Assembly: GCA_902801155.1 (NCBI GenBank)
Contig: CADCHG010000001.1
Span: 1-64,000 of the forward strand
Origin: an uncultured Prevotellaceae bacterium
GTDB lineage: Bacteria; Bacteroidota; Bacteroidia; Bacteroidales; Bacteroidaceae
Length of the DNA: 64,000 bases
Direction: 5' to 3'
The first letter of the stretch is position 1. Every line of letters begins with the position of its first letter. The notes beneath the pieces are model-generated. The model ran no database searches. It saw only the letters and a program-made list of their open reading frames with translations, and had not been told where the DNA came from. Below are positions 50,024-58,899 of this stretch, piece after piece. A program made the position numbers and the translations under genes.

Positions 50024-50536
50024 CTATGCTTTTTTCAAAAAAAGTTGAAAAATAATAGAATCAGAAAAAGAATTTGCGTTTCTGAACCAGTTTTTGAGAA
50101 TTGATACGCGATTGAAGCCGTTTTTGTCAAAAATTCGACAACAATGCTCGTTATCTTTTGATATGAAAGCATAAATCTGATCCAAGAGACAGGTTTTGCC
50201 TGCATAATCGATCAATAACTTCGTCGCCTCGGTTGCATACCCCTGATTACGGAAAGTTTTTCCAATTATCAACCCAATCTCAGCACGACGATGACGGGCA
50301 TCATAATTGAAGATGTCTGCAAGTCCGATAACCTGCTGCTCGTTCTCATCATCACATACAACAAGGCGAACCTGCTGGTCGATAGTGAGGTCACAATGCT
50401 GATTAGCGATATAATCGCGCAATGCATAGTGCGAGAACGGCACATTCATGCAAGAGTAATCCCAATCATCGAGATTATTCTCTATGTCATATAACTGTTC
50501 CAGGTCTTCTGGTTCAAGGGCACGGAGTTTCAGCAT
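50024..50536 (-). CDS. GNAT-family N-acetyltransferase
   Basis: A 170-residue GNAT protein from the ATG at 50534-50536 (MLKLRALEPEDLEQLYDIENN), 4 bp after the upstream gene's stop. The acetyl-CoA motif A is AEIGLIIGKTFRNQGYATEATKLLIDYAGKT, followed by motif B NEHCCRIFDKNGFNRVS. It resembles SpeG/RimJ-like enzymes (FSHYALRDYIANQ), so a polyamine or protein N-terminus is possible. It is the last gene of the ileS-lspA-recR operon. Confidence 0.85.
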   Translation of the reverse strand: MLKLRALEPEDLEQLYDIENNLDDWDYSCMNVPFSHYALRDYIANQHCDLTIDQQVRLVVCDDENEQQVIGLADIFNYDARHRRAEIGLIIGKTFRNQGYATEATKLLIDYAGKTCLLDQIYAFISKDNEHCCRIFDKNGFNRVSILKNWFRNANSFSDSIIFQLFLKKA

Positions 50537-50540
50537 AGAG

Positions 50541-50780
50541 TTATTCTTTTGGTTCTTTCTTTTCCTTCTTACGGAAGATGAACGGGATACATACAAGCAG
50601 CATTATAGCCAAGTATCCCGCACCTATATAATTATAGTGAAAGTAAGCCACAGCATCAACAACCAGAGCTACCGCCCATAAAGATATGCGATAGAATGCA
50701 TTGTTGCGCAACCATTTCAAGCATGCATATATAGCTATTAGCGAAAGGGCAAGAGATAAAATCTGAATATAGAATGTCAT
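50541..50780 (-). CDS. Small two- to three-helix membrane protein
   Basis: A 79-residue hydrophobic protein. Helices at about 5-20 (IQILSLALSLIAIYACL), 31-45 (ISLWAVALVVDAVAY) and 53-70 (GAGYLAIMLLVCIPFIF), then a charged tail KKEKKEPKE. Family not recognised. It lies 12 bp after recR and 4 bp before the GNAT gene, so it is probably translated within the operon. Confidence 0.7.
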   Translation of the reverse strand: MTFYIQILSLALSLIAIYACLKWLRNNAFYRISLWAVALVVDAVAYFHYNYIGAGYLAIMLLVCIPFIFRKKEKKEPKE

Positions 50781-50792
50781 AAGGATAAGGAA

Positions 50793-51392
50793 TTATTCAA
50801 AGGGAACACGGTTTACTATTGAACGTCCAAGGGTAAGTTCATCTGTATATTCAAGCTCATCGCCGACACTTATTCCCCGGGCAATAACACTAAGCTTCAC
50901 ATCAAACTGCTGGAGTCGCTTGGAGATATAGAAATTGGTAGTGTCGCCTTCCATAGTACTTGCAAGAGCAAAAATCACCTCCTTCACATCTCCTTTTGAT
51001 ACACGCTCAACAAGTGAGTCTATTTCAATATCCGACGGACCTATTCCGTCCATTGGTGAAATAACACCGCCAAGTACATGATAGAGTCCATGAAACTGCT
51101 GAGTATTCTCAACTGCCATCACATCCTGTATATTCTCCACCACACACACAATACTCGGATCCCTGCGAGAATCAGAACAGATAGTGCAGACATCGGTATC
51201 CGAGATATTATGACAGACACGACAATGCTTTATCTCACGTTTCATCTGCGTAAGCGCACCTGTGAACTCGTCCATAAACTCATTATCCTGACGAAGCATG
51301 TGCAGGACAAGTCGGAGTGCAGTTTTCCTTCCCACCCCCGGAAGACGTGAGAACTGATTAACCGCATTATCGAGTAACCTTGATGGTAGCAT
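50793..51392 (-). CDS. recR: Recombination protein RecR
   Basis: A 199-residue protein with the N-terminal HhH region ([20 protein letters not shown]), the zinc finger [16 protein letters not shown] and the Toprim domain ([39 protein letters not shown]). It acts with RecO/RecF in loading RecA at gaps. It sits between the DUF4296 lipoprotein gene and the small membrane protein. Confidence 0.96.
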   Translation of the reverse strand: MLPSRLLDNAVNQFSRLPGVGRKTALRLVLHMLRQDNEFMDEFTGALTQMKREIKHCRVCHNISDTDVCTICSDSRRDPSIVCVVENIQDVMAVENTQQFHGLYHVLGGVISPMDGIGPSDIEIDSLVERVSKGDVKEVIFALASTMEGDTTNFYISKRLQQFDVKLSVIARGISVGDELEYTDELTLGRSIVNRVPFE

Positions 51393-51406
51393 CTGTTCTT
51401 ATTGAT

Positions 51407-52357
51407 TTATTTAAGCCTTACCTGCGAACTCCCTATTAGTCTTTTGGGAGGCATATCAGATTCTTTACGTCCATGAAGAGGAGGAATTCGCGATCTGTCA
51501 TCTGTACGATCAAAGACTTCAACTGGTTTGATGCTACGAGCAGAGTCTATTTTTAACGAATCTTTTCCTGCTACAGGTTTAAGATTAGTCGTCTGTTCAG
51601 GAACTTCTTTTGAATGAGCAAGAATCATTCGGACATTCTCCACTGAAGCCAGATGGAAAGTTGTGGAAATCTGTTCGTTGTTATTTCTAAGCAAGACAAT
51701 ATATCCTTTCACAGTCTTTATGCCTAGACGCTTGTAATCGCTAAACGAAACCGTAAACCTTCCGTCGGAACTGGCATGACACGTATTGGTGACAACACTG
51801 TCATTGGAAAGAGTAACGGCAAGAACGGCAACCAGATTACGCGCCCCCTCTTGGAATATGAACTTACTATCAAACTGAAGCGTAAGCACATCCCCTGCCT
51901 TAAATGTCGAGTCACCAGAGATTGTAAACTGATTAAGGTTGTAAGGCATCTGCTGCATCAAGATAAAGTTACGTTCTGAGTTCCATATATTTACCGTATC
52001 TCCAGAAAGAGTAGCCTCATCAAGAGACACATCTCCTCCAAGTTCAATCACTTCATTACGAATACGCTCAGAAAGATTCTTGTATATAGTATGCAATTTA
52101 TCTGCATGACGACAGTAATAGTTATACGAAGAATCCCACTCAGCCTGCGTGATATCATATTTACGGTATATAGCCTCACGATTCGTAATCTCGTCATACA
52201 CATTATGACTACGACTTTCCTTATCCTCTATGTTCTGTGACAAATATATATCATACAAGATGTCCTCCATCTCACCCATTGACAGAATATCGGAAGAGTC
52301 GGAGGAACATGATGCCATGCCCACAATAAATATGAGTATGTATAGTATTTTCTTCAC
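51407..52357 (-). CDS. DUF4296 lipoprotein
   Basis: A 316-residue lipoprotein (MKKILYILIFIVGMASC, lipobox GMASC). The DUF4296 region (about 25-115, MGEMEDILYDIYLSQN...WDSSYNYYCRHADKLHTIYKNLSERI) is well conserved in Bacteroidota, where its role is unknown. The C-terminal 200 residues are beta-rich with a Pro/Arg-rich end. The gene overlaps lspA by 4 bp, an arrangement that fits the lipoprotein-processing enzyme next to it. Confidence 0.88.
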   Translation of the reverse strand: MKKILYILIFIVGMASCSSDSSDILSMGEMEDILYDIYLSQNIEDKESRSHNVYDEITNREAIYRKYDITQAEWDSSYNYYCRHADKLHTIYKNLSERIRNEVIELGGDVSLDEATLSGDTVNIWNSERNFILMQQMPYNLNQFTISGDSTFKAGDVLTLQFDSKFIFQEGARNLVAVLAVTLSNDSVVTNTCHASSDGRFTVSFSDYKRLGIKTVKGYIVLLRNNNEQISTTFHLASVENVRMILAHSKEVPEQTTNLKPVAGKDSLKIDSARSIKPVEVFDRTDDRSRIPPLHGRKESDMPPKRLIGSSQVRLK

Positions 52358-52971
52358 TTAAACAGAAGTTGTAACTCCGTTCTACAGAAAAGGAGTATTG
52401 ACACAACACTTACACTGATGCTCGCATCGGCAAAGTTGAACACAGGACTGAAGAACACGAAGCTCTCGCCCCCCCATACGGGGAACCAGTCGGGATAATT
52501 CGTCACAATGAGAGGGAAATAGAACATATCCACCACCCTACCCTCAAGAAAAGGAGCATAGCCTGTTCCCCAAGGAACGAAAAAGGATGTATAGTCCGAA
52601 GATGCCCCAGAAAAAATCATCCCATAGAACATACAATCAATCAGATTTCCTGCAGCTCCGGCAAGAACCATGGAAAGAAGTACGACGTACAACCACCTTG
52701 AGCCCTTCTGTATCTGTTTGTAAATATACCAGCCGATTCCGAATATTGCCACGAGGCGGAAGAGGCTAAGCATTATCTTTGGCATGATGGACATCCCCCA
52801 CGCCATTCCGTTGTTCTCTATATAGGAAATATAGAACCAGTCGGTTACACGTATGCTTTGATGAAGAGTCATTCCTGTCTTGACCGAGATTTTAATAACC
52901 TGGTCAATAATAAGGATGACAAGAAAGATCAATACGGAAACGACTGTCTGCTGTTTCTGTGTCTTTGTCAT
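52354..52971 (-). CDS. lspA: Lipoprotein signal peptidase
   Basis: A 205-residue inner-membrane aspartyl protease with four helices. Signature residues are NNGMAWG, the first catalytic Asp in AGAAGNLIDCMF, VVDMFYFPL and the second catalytic Asp in VFNFADASISVSVV. It cleaves prolipoprotein signal peptides after lipidation. It overlaps both neighbours by a few bases (dksA-like stop, DUF4296 start). The length is above the usual 160-170 because of an insert between helices 3 and 4 (about 120-165) common in Bacteroidota. Confidence 0.94.
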   Translation of the reverse strand: MTKTQKQQTVVSVLIFLVILIIDQVIKISVKTGMTLHQSIRVTDWFYISYIENNGMAWGMSIMPKIMLSLFRLVAIFGIGWYIYKQIQKGSRWLYVVLLSMVLAGAAGNLIDCMFYGMIFSGASSDYTSFFVPWGTGYAPFLEGRVVDMFYFPLIVTNYPDWFPVWGGESFVFFSPVFNFADASISVSVVSILLFCRTELQLLFK

Positions 52972-53354
52972 TATTTCTTTCGTGCGTTCTTTGACTCAAC
53001 GCTAAGTGTTGCATGAGGAACAATGCGGAGACGCTCCTTCGGAATCAACTCACCAGTGATACGGTCAATACCATATGTCTTGTTCTCTATGCGCAAAAGA
53101 GCAGCCTCAAGACCACGAATGAACTTCTCCTGACGAGCAGCGAACATCATCATCTCCTCCTTTGTCTGGGTAATACTGCCCTCCTCAAGGATCTTGTATG
53201 TAGGCGATGTATCAGCAACGTCATTGCCATCATCATTACGCAATACACTCATCATCTGTTTGTAGTCACGACGCGCTACTTCCAGCTTTTCTTCAATGAT
53301 CTGACGGAACTCCTCGAGATCCTCGTCACTATAGCGTTTTTTTATTTCTGCCAT
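52971..53354 (-). CDS. DksA/TraR-family protein without zinc-finger cysteines
   Basis: A 127-residue protein with a long coiled-coil hairpin (about 8-90) and the family's C-terminal YGIDRITGELIPKERLRIVPHATLSVE. DksA-type proteins enter the RNA polymerase secondary channel and modulate transcription with ppGpp. The usual CxxC...CxxC ligands are absent and no Cys remains in this domain, as in several Bacteroidota members that keep one or none. It is between ileS and lspA in the operon. Confidence 0.85.
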   Translation of the reverse strand: MAEIKKRYSDEDLEEFRQIIEEKLEVARRDYKQMMSVLRNDDGNDVADTSPTYKILEEGSITQTKEEMMMFAARQEKFIRGLEAALLRIENKTYGIDRITGELIPKERLRIVPHATLSVESKNARKK

Positions 53355-53412
53355 GTTGTTTTAGATTTATAGTTTTAGATTTAATATTGTATTAGGTTGA
53401 AGCAACCAAGGA

Positions 53413-56400
53413 TTAATCCTTGGTCACCTTCACAAATGCCTTAAAGTCATTGAACTCCTGTTCAGAACCGCCCTCTGCATCACCTATGGTAAGAGAGTTG
53501 GCAAGTACCTGTGCAGAGATATGGTCACCGAATACCTTTACAGCCTCGGCGAGCTGATCATTCTGCTGGAGTACCACACGGATTCTGTCCGTTATCTCGA
53601 AGCCCTGTTCCTTACGGAGAGCCTGCACACGCTTGATGATAAGACGTGCAATACCCTCGTTCTTGAGTTCAGGAGTTATCTCGATGTCAAGGGCAACTGT
53701 AATCTTACCCTCCTGAGCTATTGTCCATCCAGGTATGTCCTCTGAGATAATCTCAACATCAACAGCCTCAACGGTGACGTTCTGTCCCTCTGCAACGAGA
53801 TCGATTGTTCCATTTGCCTCAAGAGTTGCAATTTGCTCCTGACTCATTGCCATAACAGCAGCATTGACACTCTTCATGAGCTTACCGAACTTCTTACCCA
53901 TTGTGCGGAAGTTACACTTCACTTTCTTGACGAGCTGCATACCTGTACCGTCCTCAATGAATTGCAGTTCCTTCACGTTGGTTTCAGCAAGGATAACGCT
54001 TGCCATACGCTCGATACGAGACTTCATCTCAGCATCAGAAGCAGGAATTGAGATTGTCTGCAAAGCCTGAATTACAGGTATCTTCACCTTCTTACGAAGT
54101 GAGAGAACCATAGATGTAACCTGCATTGCAAGCTGCATTGCCTGCTCAAGTTCCTTGTCAATCTGATTCTCCTGAGCTTCTGGGAATTTAGCAAGATGAA
54201 CACTCTCCGACTTATCCTTACCTGTTACGGTATTAAGGTCAAGGAAGAGCTGATCGGCATAGAATGGAGCGACAGGTGCAATCAGACGTGCTATTGTGTC
54301 GATGCAAGTATAGAGTGTCTGGTAAGCCGAGAGCTTGTCCTGTGTCATACCACCACCCCAGAAACGCTTCTTGTTCAGACGGATGTACCAGTTAGAGAGC
54401 TTGTCAATGACGAAGTTCTGGATCAAGCGACCTGCAGGAGTAACGTCATAGTCAGAAAGATACTTGTCAACATCCTTAACGAGAGAGTTAAGTTCCGAAA
54501 GCAACCAACGGTCAAAATCAGGACGCTCTGCGAATGGAACATCAGCCTCCTCGTATGTGAAGCCGTCCACATTTGCATAGAGGGTGAAGAATGAGTAAGC
54601 CTGATAAAGCTTTACGAAGAATGCACTTGTAACATCCTTTACGCCCTCTGGGTCAAATGAGAGATTATCCCAAGGAGATGAGTTTGTAACCATATACCAA
54701 CGGACTGCATCTGTTCCGTATGTACCAATGCAATCGAATGGATTGATCACGTTACCCAGACGTTTTGACATCTTGATGCCGTTCTTATCAAGTACAAGAC
54801 CGTTGGATATTACGTTCTTGTATGCAACAGAATCAAATACCATTGTTGCTATTGCGTGGAGGGTAAAGAACCAACCGCGTGTCTGGTCAACACCCTCTGC
54901 GATGAAATCAGCAGGATATGCGTTGCGGGCATCAATAACATCCTTATTTTCGAATGGGTAGTGAATCTGTGCGTATGGCATAGCACCAGAATCGAACGAT
55001 ACATCAATAAGGTCGAGTTCACGGGTAAGAACGCTTCCGCTCTCACCTACGAGCTTGATATCGTCAACATATGGACGGTGGATGTCAATGCGGTCATAGT
55101 TCTCCTGACTCATATCACCAGGAACGAAGCCCTTATCCTTGAGTGGGTTGCTCTGCATAACACCAGCCTTAACAGCCTTCTCAATCTCATTATAGAGTTC
55201 TTCAAGTGAACCTATACAAATCTCTTCCTTGGTATCACGGTTACGCCAGATAGGAAGTGGAGTACCCCAGTAGCGTGAACGTGAGAGATTCCAGTCGTTA
55301 AGGTTCTCAAGCCACTTACCAAAACGACCTGTACCCGTTGATTCAGGATGCCAGTTAATTGTCTTATTCAACTCTGCCATACGCTCCTTCTTCGCAGTAG
55401 AACGGATGAACCAAGAGTCGAGAGGATAATAAAGCACTGGCTTATCGGTACGCCAGCAATGTGGATAGTTGTGTACGTGTTTCTCTATCTTAAACGCACT
55501 ACCCTCTTCCTTCATCTCAAGGCAGAGAATTACGTTGAGATCCATATCCTTTGATGCTGCCTTTTCGTCATACTTACCACCAACATTATATTTAGGGTCG
55601 TATGCATTCTTCACAAAAGCACCAGCATGCTTCCAATATGACTCATTAACACAAGCCTCAAGGAATTTAGGATCAATATCTTCCTTAACAAAGTACTTAC
55701 CAGTGAAGTCAACCATCGGACGGGTATCACCGGCCTTGTCTATAACGAAGAGTGATGGAATACCAGCATCCTTTGCCACCTTTGCGTCATCAGCACCGAA
55801 TGTAGGTGCAATGTGAACGATACCTGTACCATCCTCGGTAGTAACATAGTCACCAGGGATTACGCGGAATGCCTCTGCTTCCTTCACTACGATATTATCA
55901 CCCTCAAGAGCACATGGCTTAACCCATGGCATGAGCTGCTGATAATGAGTTCCTACGAGGTCGGAGCCCTTACCCTTCCAAAGAATCTCTATTGGTTGTT
56001 CATTACCTTCCTCATCCTTTGTTGGCTGGAAGTAAGCAGAAAGACGGCTTTCAGCAAGTACGTAGATAGCCTCCTCGTTTGTGTAAGGGTTATTGCCCTT
56101 GACAGCAACATAGTCAATCTTCGGACCTACACAGAGAGCTGTATTTGAAGGAAGTGTCCAAGGGGTTGTTGTCCATGCGAGGATATATGTTGGAAGTCCG
56201 GTCTTATTGAACTCCACATTGTCAAGCACCTTGAACTGTGCAGTAACTGTTGTATCCTTCACGTCACGATAGCAACCTGGCTGGTTAAGCTCGTGAGAGG
56301 AAAGTCCAGTACCTGCTGCTGGTGAATATGGCTGAATGGTATATCCCTTATAGAGCAGGTTCTTATTGTAGAGCTGCTTGAGGAGATACCAAAGTGATTC

Positions 56401-56874
56401 TATATACTTGTTGTCGTAAGTGATGTAAGGATGCTCAAGATCCACCCAGTAGCCCATCTTATTGGTGAGCTGTGTCCACTCGTCGGTGTACATCATCACG
56501 TTCTTACGACAAGCGTCATTATAGTCGTCAACGCTTATCTTCTTGCCAATATCCTCCTTTGTGATTCCAAGACTCTTCTCAACGGAAAGCTCAACAGGAA
56601 GACCATGAGTGTCCCAACCAGCCTTACGTTTAACCTGATAGCCCTTCATCGTCTTGTAGCGGAGGAATGTATCCTTGATGGTACGTCCCATCATGTGATG
56701 GATACCCGGATGTCCGTTTGCAGAAGGAGGTCCCTCAAAGAACACGAACTGAGGACATCCCTCACGCTCGCTGATACTCTTGTGGAACAAATCTTTCTTC
56801 TCCCACTCAGCAAGAACCTCATTGTTTGTCTCTACGAGATTCAAGCCTTTACGTTCCGTAAATTTCTTATTCAT
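53413..56874 (-). CDS. ileS: Isoleucine-tRNA ligase
   Basis: A 1153-residue class I synthetase starting MNKKFTERKGLNLVETNN at 56874; 28 upstream in-frame codons are leader. The HIGH equivalent is PSANGHPGIHHMMG, and KMSKS is KMSKRLGN. The editing CP1 domain spans about 200-430, with tRNA-binding WSRSRYWGTPLPIW and a long C-terminal region. No C-terminal zinc-ribbon Cys set was seen. The length and this feature suggest the eukaryote-like type 2 enzyme, often mupirocin-tolerant; that is inference. It leads the large operon to GNAT and has its own promoter region. Confidence 0.96.
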   Translation of the reverse strand: MNKKFTERKGLNLVETNNEVLAEWEKKDLFHKSISEREGCPQFVFFEGPPSANGHPGIHHMMGRTIKDTFLRYKTMKGYQVKRKAGWDTHGLPVELSVEKSLGITKEDIGKKISVDDYNDACRKNVMMYTDEWTQLTNKMGYWVDLEHPYITYDNKYIESLWYLLKQLYNKNLLYKGYTIQPYSPAAGTGLSSHELNQPGCYRDVKDTTVTAQFKVLDNVEFNKTGLPTYILAWTTTPWTLPSNTALCVGPKIDYVAVKGNNPYTNEEAIYVLAESRLSAYFQPTKDEEGNEQPIEILWKGKGSDLVGTHYQQLMPWVKPCALEGDNIVVKEAEAFRVIPGDYVTTEDGTGIVHIAPTFGADDAKVAKDAGIPSLFVIDKAGDTRPMVDFTGKYFVKEDIDPKFLEACVNESYWKHAGAFVKNAYDPKYNVGGKYDEKAASKDMDLNVILCLEMKEEGSAFKIEKHVHNYPHCWRTDKPVLYYPLDSWFIRSTAKKERMAELNKTINWHPESTGTGRFGKWLENLNDWNLSRSRYWGTPLPIWRNRDTKEEICIGSLEELYNEIEKAVKAGVMQSNPLKDKGFVPGDMSQENYDRIDIHRPYVDDIKLVGESGSVLTRELDLIDVSFDSGAMPYAQIHYPFENKDVIDARNAYPADFIAEGVDQTRGWFFTLHAIATMVFDSVAYKNVISNGLVLDKNGIKMSKRLGNVINPFDCIGTYGTDAVRWYMVTNSSPWDNLSFDPEGVKDVTSAFFVKLYQAYSFFTLYANVDGFTYEEADVPFAERPDFDRWLLSELNSLVKDVDKYLSDYDVTPAGRLIQNFVIDKLSNWYIRLNKKRFWGGGMTQDKLSAYQTLYTCIDTIARLIAPVAPFYADQLFLDLNTVTGKDKSESVHLAKFPEAQENQIDKELEQAMQLAMQVTSMVLSLRKKVKIPVIQALQTISIPASDAEMKSRIERMASVILAETNVKELQFIEDGTGMQLVKKVKCNFRTMGKKFGKLMKSVNAAVMAMSQEQIATLEANGTIDLVAEGQNVTVEAVDVEIISEDIPGWTIAQEGKITVALDIEITPELKNEGIARLIIKRVQALRKEQGFEITDRIRVVLQQNDQLAEAVKVFGDHISAQVLANSLTIGDAEGGSEQEFNDFKAFVKVTKD

Positions 56875-56993
56875 TGATCTATATATGATTTTTCTTACTT
56901 TAAAACTCTTATGCTTTAGGATAATGATGCAGTTCGTGTTTTTGCTGATCGCCAACACCTACCACCCATCACCTATTCGCTTATTTTAGGATG

Positions 56994-57001
56994 CAAAGAT
57001 A
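56994..57001 (-). promoter_or_regulatory. -7 element of the ileS operon
   Basis: Minus strand TATCTTTG (56994-57001); no good TTTG lies at the standard distance. Between it and the ileS start (56875-56993) lies a low-complexity CACCTACCACCCATCACC repeat (56949-56972) and no convincing leader peptide or T-box. Confidence 0.55.
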
Positions 57002-57136
57002 CATAAAATTCTTGTCATTTCATATACTTTTCAACTTTTTAACGTTTCACAAAGGCGATTTATGAGCAGTTCAACAAATAGCCTCATAAAAAGCCTATTC
57101 CCCACTTACCTTAAAATGGCAAAAATGTCCTAAAAC

Positions 57137-57174
57137 ACAAGAGCGGCGTGATGCCAACATCACGTCGCTCTTGT
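57137..57174 (-). terminator. Terminator of the HU-LysM gene
   Basis: ACAAGAGCGGCGTGATG (57137-57153) pairs with CATCACGTCGCTCTTGT (57158-57174), a 17-bp stem with one wobble. The minus strand then reads GTTTTAGG, so the U-run is short. Confidence 0.75.
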
Positions 57175-57181
57175 AAACAAT

Positions 57182-58567
57182 TTACTTCTTTGCCTTCGCA
57201 CTCTTTTTCTTTAGTGCAAGCTTAGGAATCTTGATGGTTTGTCCCTCCTTGAGTTCGGTGATTCCACCGTTAAAGGCTTCCACATAGCACTCCATGCCAG
57301 GACCCAGATATGTTTTCGAAATAGACTTTATCGTTTGACCGCTTCTGACTGTCACGGTATTGGCTACACCAACAATGCGATACGCACCTGTCCTTACACG
57401 TGGGTCGTTATCATATTTTGAAGTCGACTCAACCGTTGACTCTGCCTTCGGTTGTGGTTTTTCCTCTTTCTTTTGCTCGGCAACAGGCTTGCTTTCCTCA
57501 ACAGGTTTCTCCTCTGTCTTCTCAACTGTAGGTTCTTCTGTTACCTTAGCAGGAGCAGCAGGCTCAACGGTCTTTTTCTTTGTTGTATCCGGCTTCTCAA
57601 CAGCAGGAGCCGCAGGAGTCTCGACAGCCTGCTCTTTCTCTATTCCAAGAAGATTTGTTGAACGAGCATAATAACCGAATACGAAGAACAATGCAGCAAC
57701 AACCACGTTCACGATTATTGCGTAAATAAGTAACATCCTCTTGTTATCATCTGCATCTTCATAGAATTCAGAAATATAGTCGGGAGTTTCCTCTTGATTC
57801 TCTTCTTGCTCAGGCTCCTTTGTGGAGGCTGGAGAGGCTGAATTTTCTATAGTTTCTGAAGATTCTAAAGAGCCTAGTGTCTCTGGAGAATCGGGAGATT
57901 CCGATTCTTCAGGCTGAGCCACCTCTACAACAGACTCTTCCTCTGCAACTGGTTCTTCTGCAACTGGTTCTTCTGCAACTGGTTCTTCTGCGATTGGCTC
58001 TTCTGCGATTGGCTCCTCAGCAACAGGTTCAGGCTCAAGTTCCTGCTCTACCACAGGCTCTACTTCCACCTCCGGCTCTGCAACAGGTGCACCAACATCC
58101 TCTGGCTCTGGTTCTTTGGGGGCTACTGAAACCTCTGGAGCTTCAGAAACAACCTTCGCATCTTCCTTAACAGAAGCAGGGATGTCTGCCACCTCATCGG
58201 CAGCGGCATCACCATCCTCGATCTCCACTTCAGGCATATCCTCGAAGTCAACGCCATCAGCAAGAACAACGGTATCAAACTGTGCAAATGGTTTGTTCAC
58301 CAAGTCACGCAAAACGGCATCTGGAGTAAACGACACCTTGTCATGACCGGAGATAACCACACGTTCACCGGTATTTACGTTAATACTCTCACGCTCACGA
58401 ACAGCTGTAAGTTTGAAGGTTCCGAACCCCTTGACCTTGACAACACGGTCGCTCTTCAAACCTTCATGAATAGTCTCGATAACAGCATTTATGAATGCCT
58501 CCGCACTACGTGAATCCAACTGATGCTTCTGCACCAGTATCTCTGCCAAATCCTTAATTGTAAGCAT
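57182..58567 (-). CDS. Membrane-spanning HU-LysM fusion protein
   Basis: A 461-residue protein in four parts. Residues 1-95 form an HU-like DNA-binding domain (MLTIKDLAEILVQKHQLDSRSA, VVKVKGFGTFKLTAVRERESINVNTGE, VSFTPDAVLRDLV). About 100-270 is an acidic, Pro-rich linker with EEPVA repeats. About 276-301 is one transmembrane helix (MLLIYAIIVNVVVAALFFVF) with K/R on the cytoplasmic side. A Lys/Glu/Pro linker leads to a LysM-like domain (about 391-450, TVRSGQTIKSISKTYLGPGMECYVEAFN) ending in Lys-rich text. DNA binding inside and peptidoglycan binding outside would tie the nucleoid to the envelope. It starts one base after the single-domain hup gene, so it is co-translated. Confidence 0.85.
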   Translation of the reverse strand: MLTIKDLAEILVQKHQLDSRSAEAFINAVIETIHEGLKSDRVVKVKGFGTFKLTAVRERESINVNTGERVVISGHDKVSFTPDAVLRDLVNKPFAQFDTVVLADGVDFEDMPEVEIEDGDAAADEVADIPASVKEDAKVVSEAPEVSVAPKEPEPEDVGAPVAEPEVEVEPVVEQELEPEPVAEEPIAEEPIAEEPVAEEPVAEEPVAEEESVVEVAQPEESESPDSPETLGSLESSETIENSASPASTKEPEQEENQEETPDYISEFYEDADDNKRMLLIYAIIVNVVVAALFFVFGYYARSTNLLGIEKEQAVETPAAPAVEKPDTTKKKTVEPAAPAKVTEEPTVEKTEEKPVEESKPVAEQKKEEKPQPKAESTVESTSKYDNDPRVRTGAYRIVGVANTVTVRSGQTIKSISKTYLGPGMECYVEAFNGGITELKEGQTIKIPKLALKKKSAKAKK

Positions 58568-58568
58568 A

Positions 58569-58841
58569 TTACTTCAGCATTTCTTTTAATGATCCATAAG
58601 GTTTAAAATTCACAACAAGCTTCGGTGGAACGAGCATTTTCTGTCCCGTAGAAGGATTCTTTATAACACGTTCCATACGCTTACGAACCTCGAAAGTTCC
58701 GAGACCTGTCACATTGGCAGTCTCGCCCTCTACGAGTTCATCAGCAATCGAACTGAACGTCGTGCGCACAATTCTCTGGACATCATCAACCTTGTAGCCT
58801 GTCTGTTTGGCTATCTGTGATATAAATTCCTTATTCGTCAT
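58569..58841 (-). CDS. HU-family DNA-binding protein
   Basis: A 90-residue HU/IHF protein (MTNKEFISQIAKQTGYKVDDVQRIVRTTFSSI, GLGTFEVRKRMERVIKNPSTGQKMLVPP). It bends and compacts DNA as a dimer. The Pro of the intercalating arm is present (NPSTG). It is followed by the HU-LysM gene and may form heterodimers with its HU domain. Confidence 0.94.
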   Translation of the reverse strand: MTNKEFISQIAKQTGYKVDDVQRIVRTTFSSIADELVEGETANVTGLGTFEVRKRMERVIKNPSTGQKMLVPPKLVVNFKPYGSLKEMLK

Positions 58842-58899
58842 AACTTACAAATATTATATTTCGATTTAGGTTTATTAATACCAAATCAAGATTCACGAA

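Noticed and set aside
56875..56993. T-box or Ile leader peptide before ileS
   Set aside because: A short in-frame extension contains CIIIL, but it has no ATG of its own after the likely transcription start and no terminator/antiterminator pair; T-boxes are not expected in this phylum.
57877..58170. 97-codon Leu/Gln/Pro-rich ORF
   Set aside because: Frame-shifted antisense reading of the EEPVA repeat in the HU-LysM gene.
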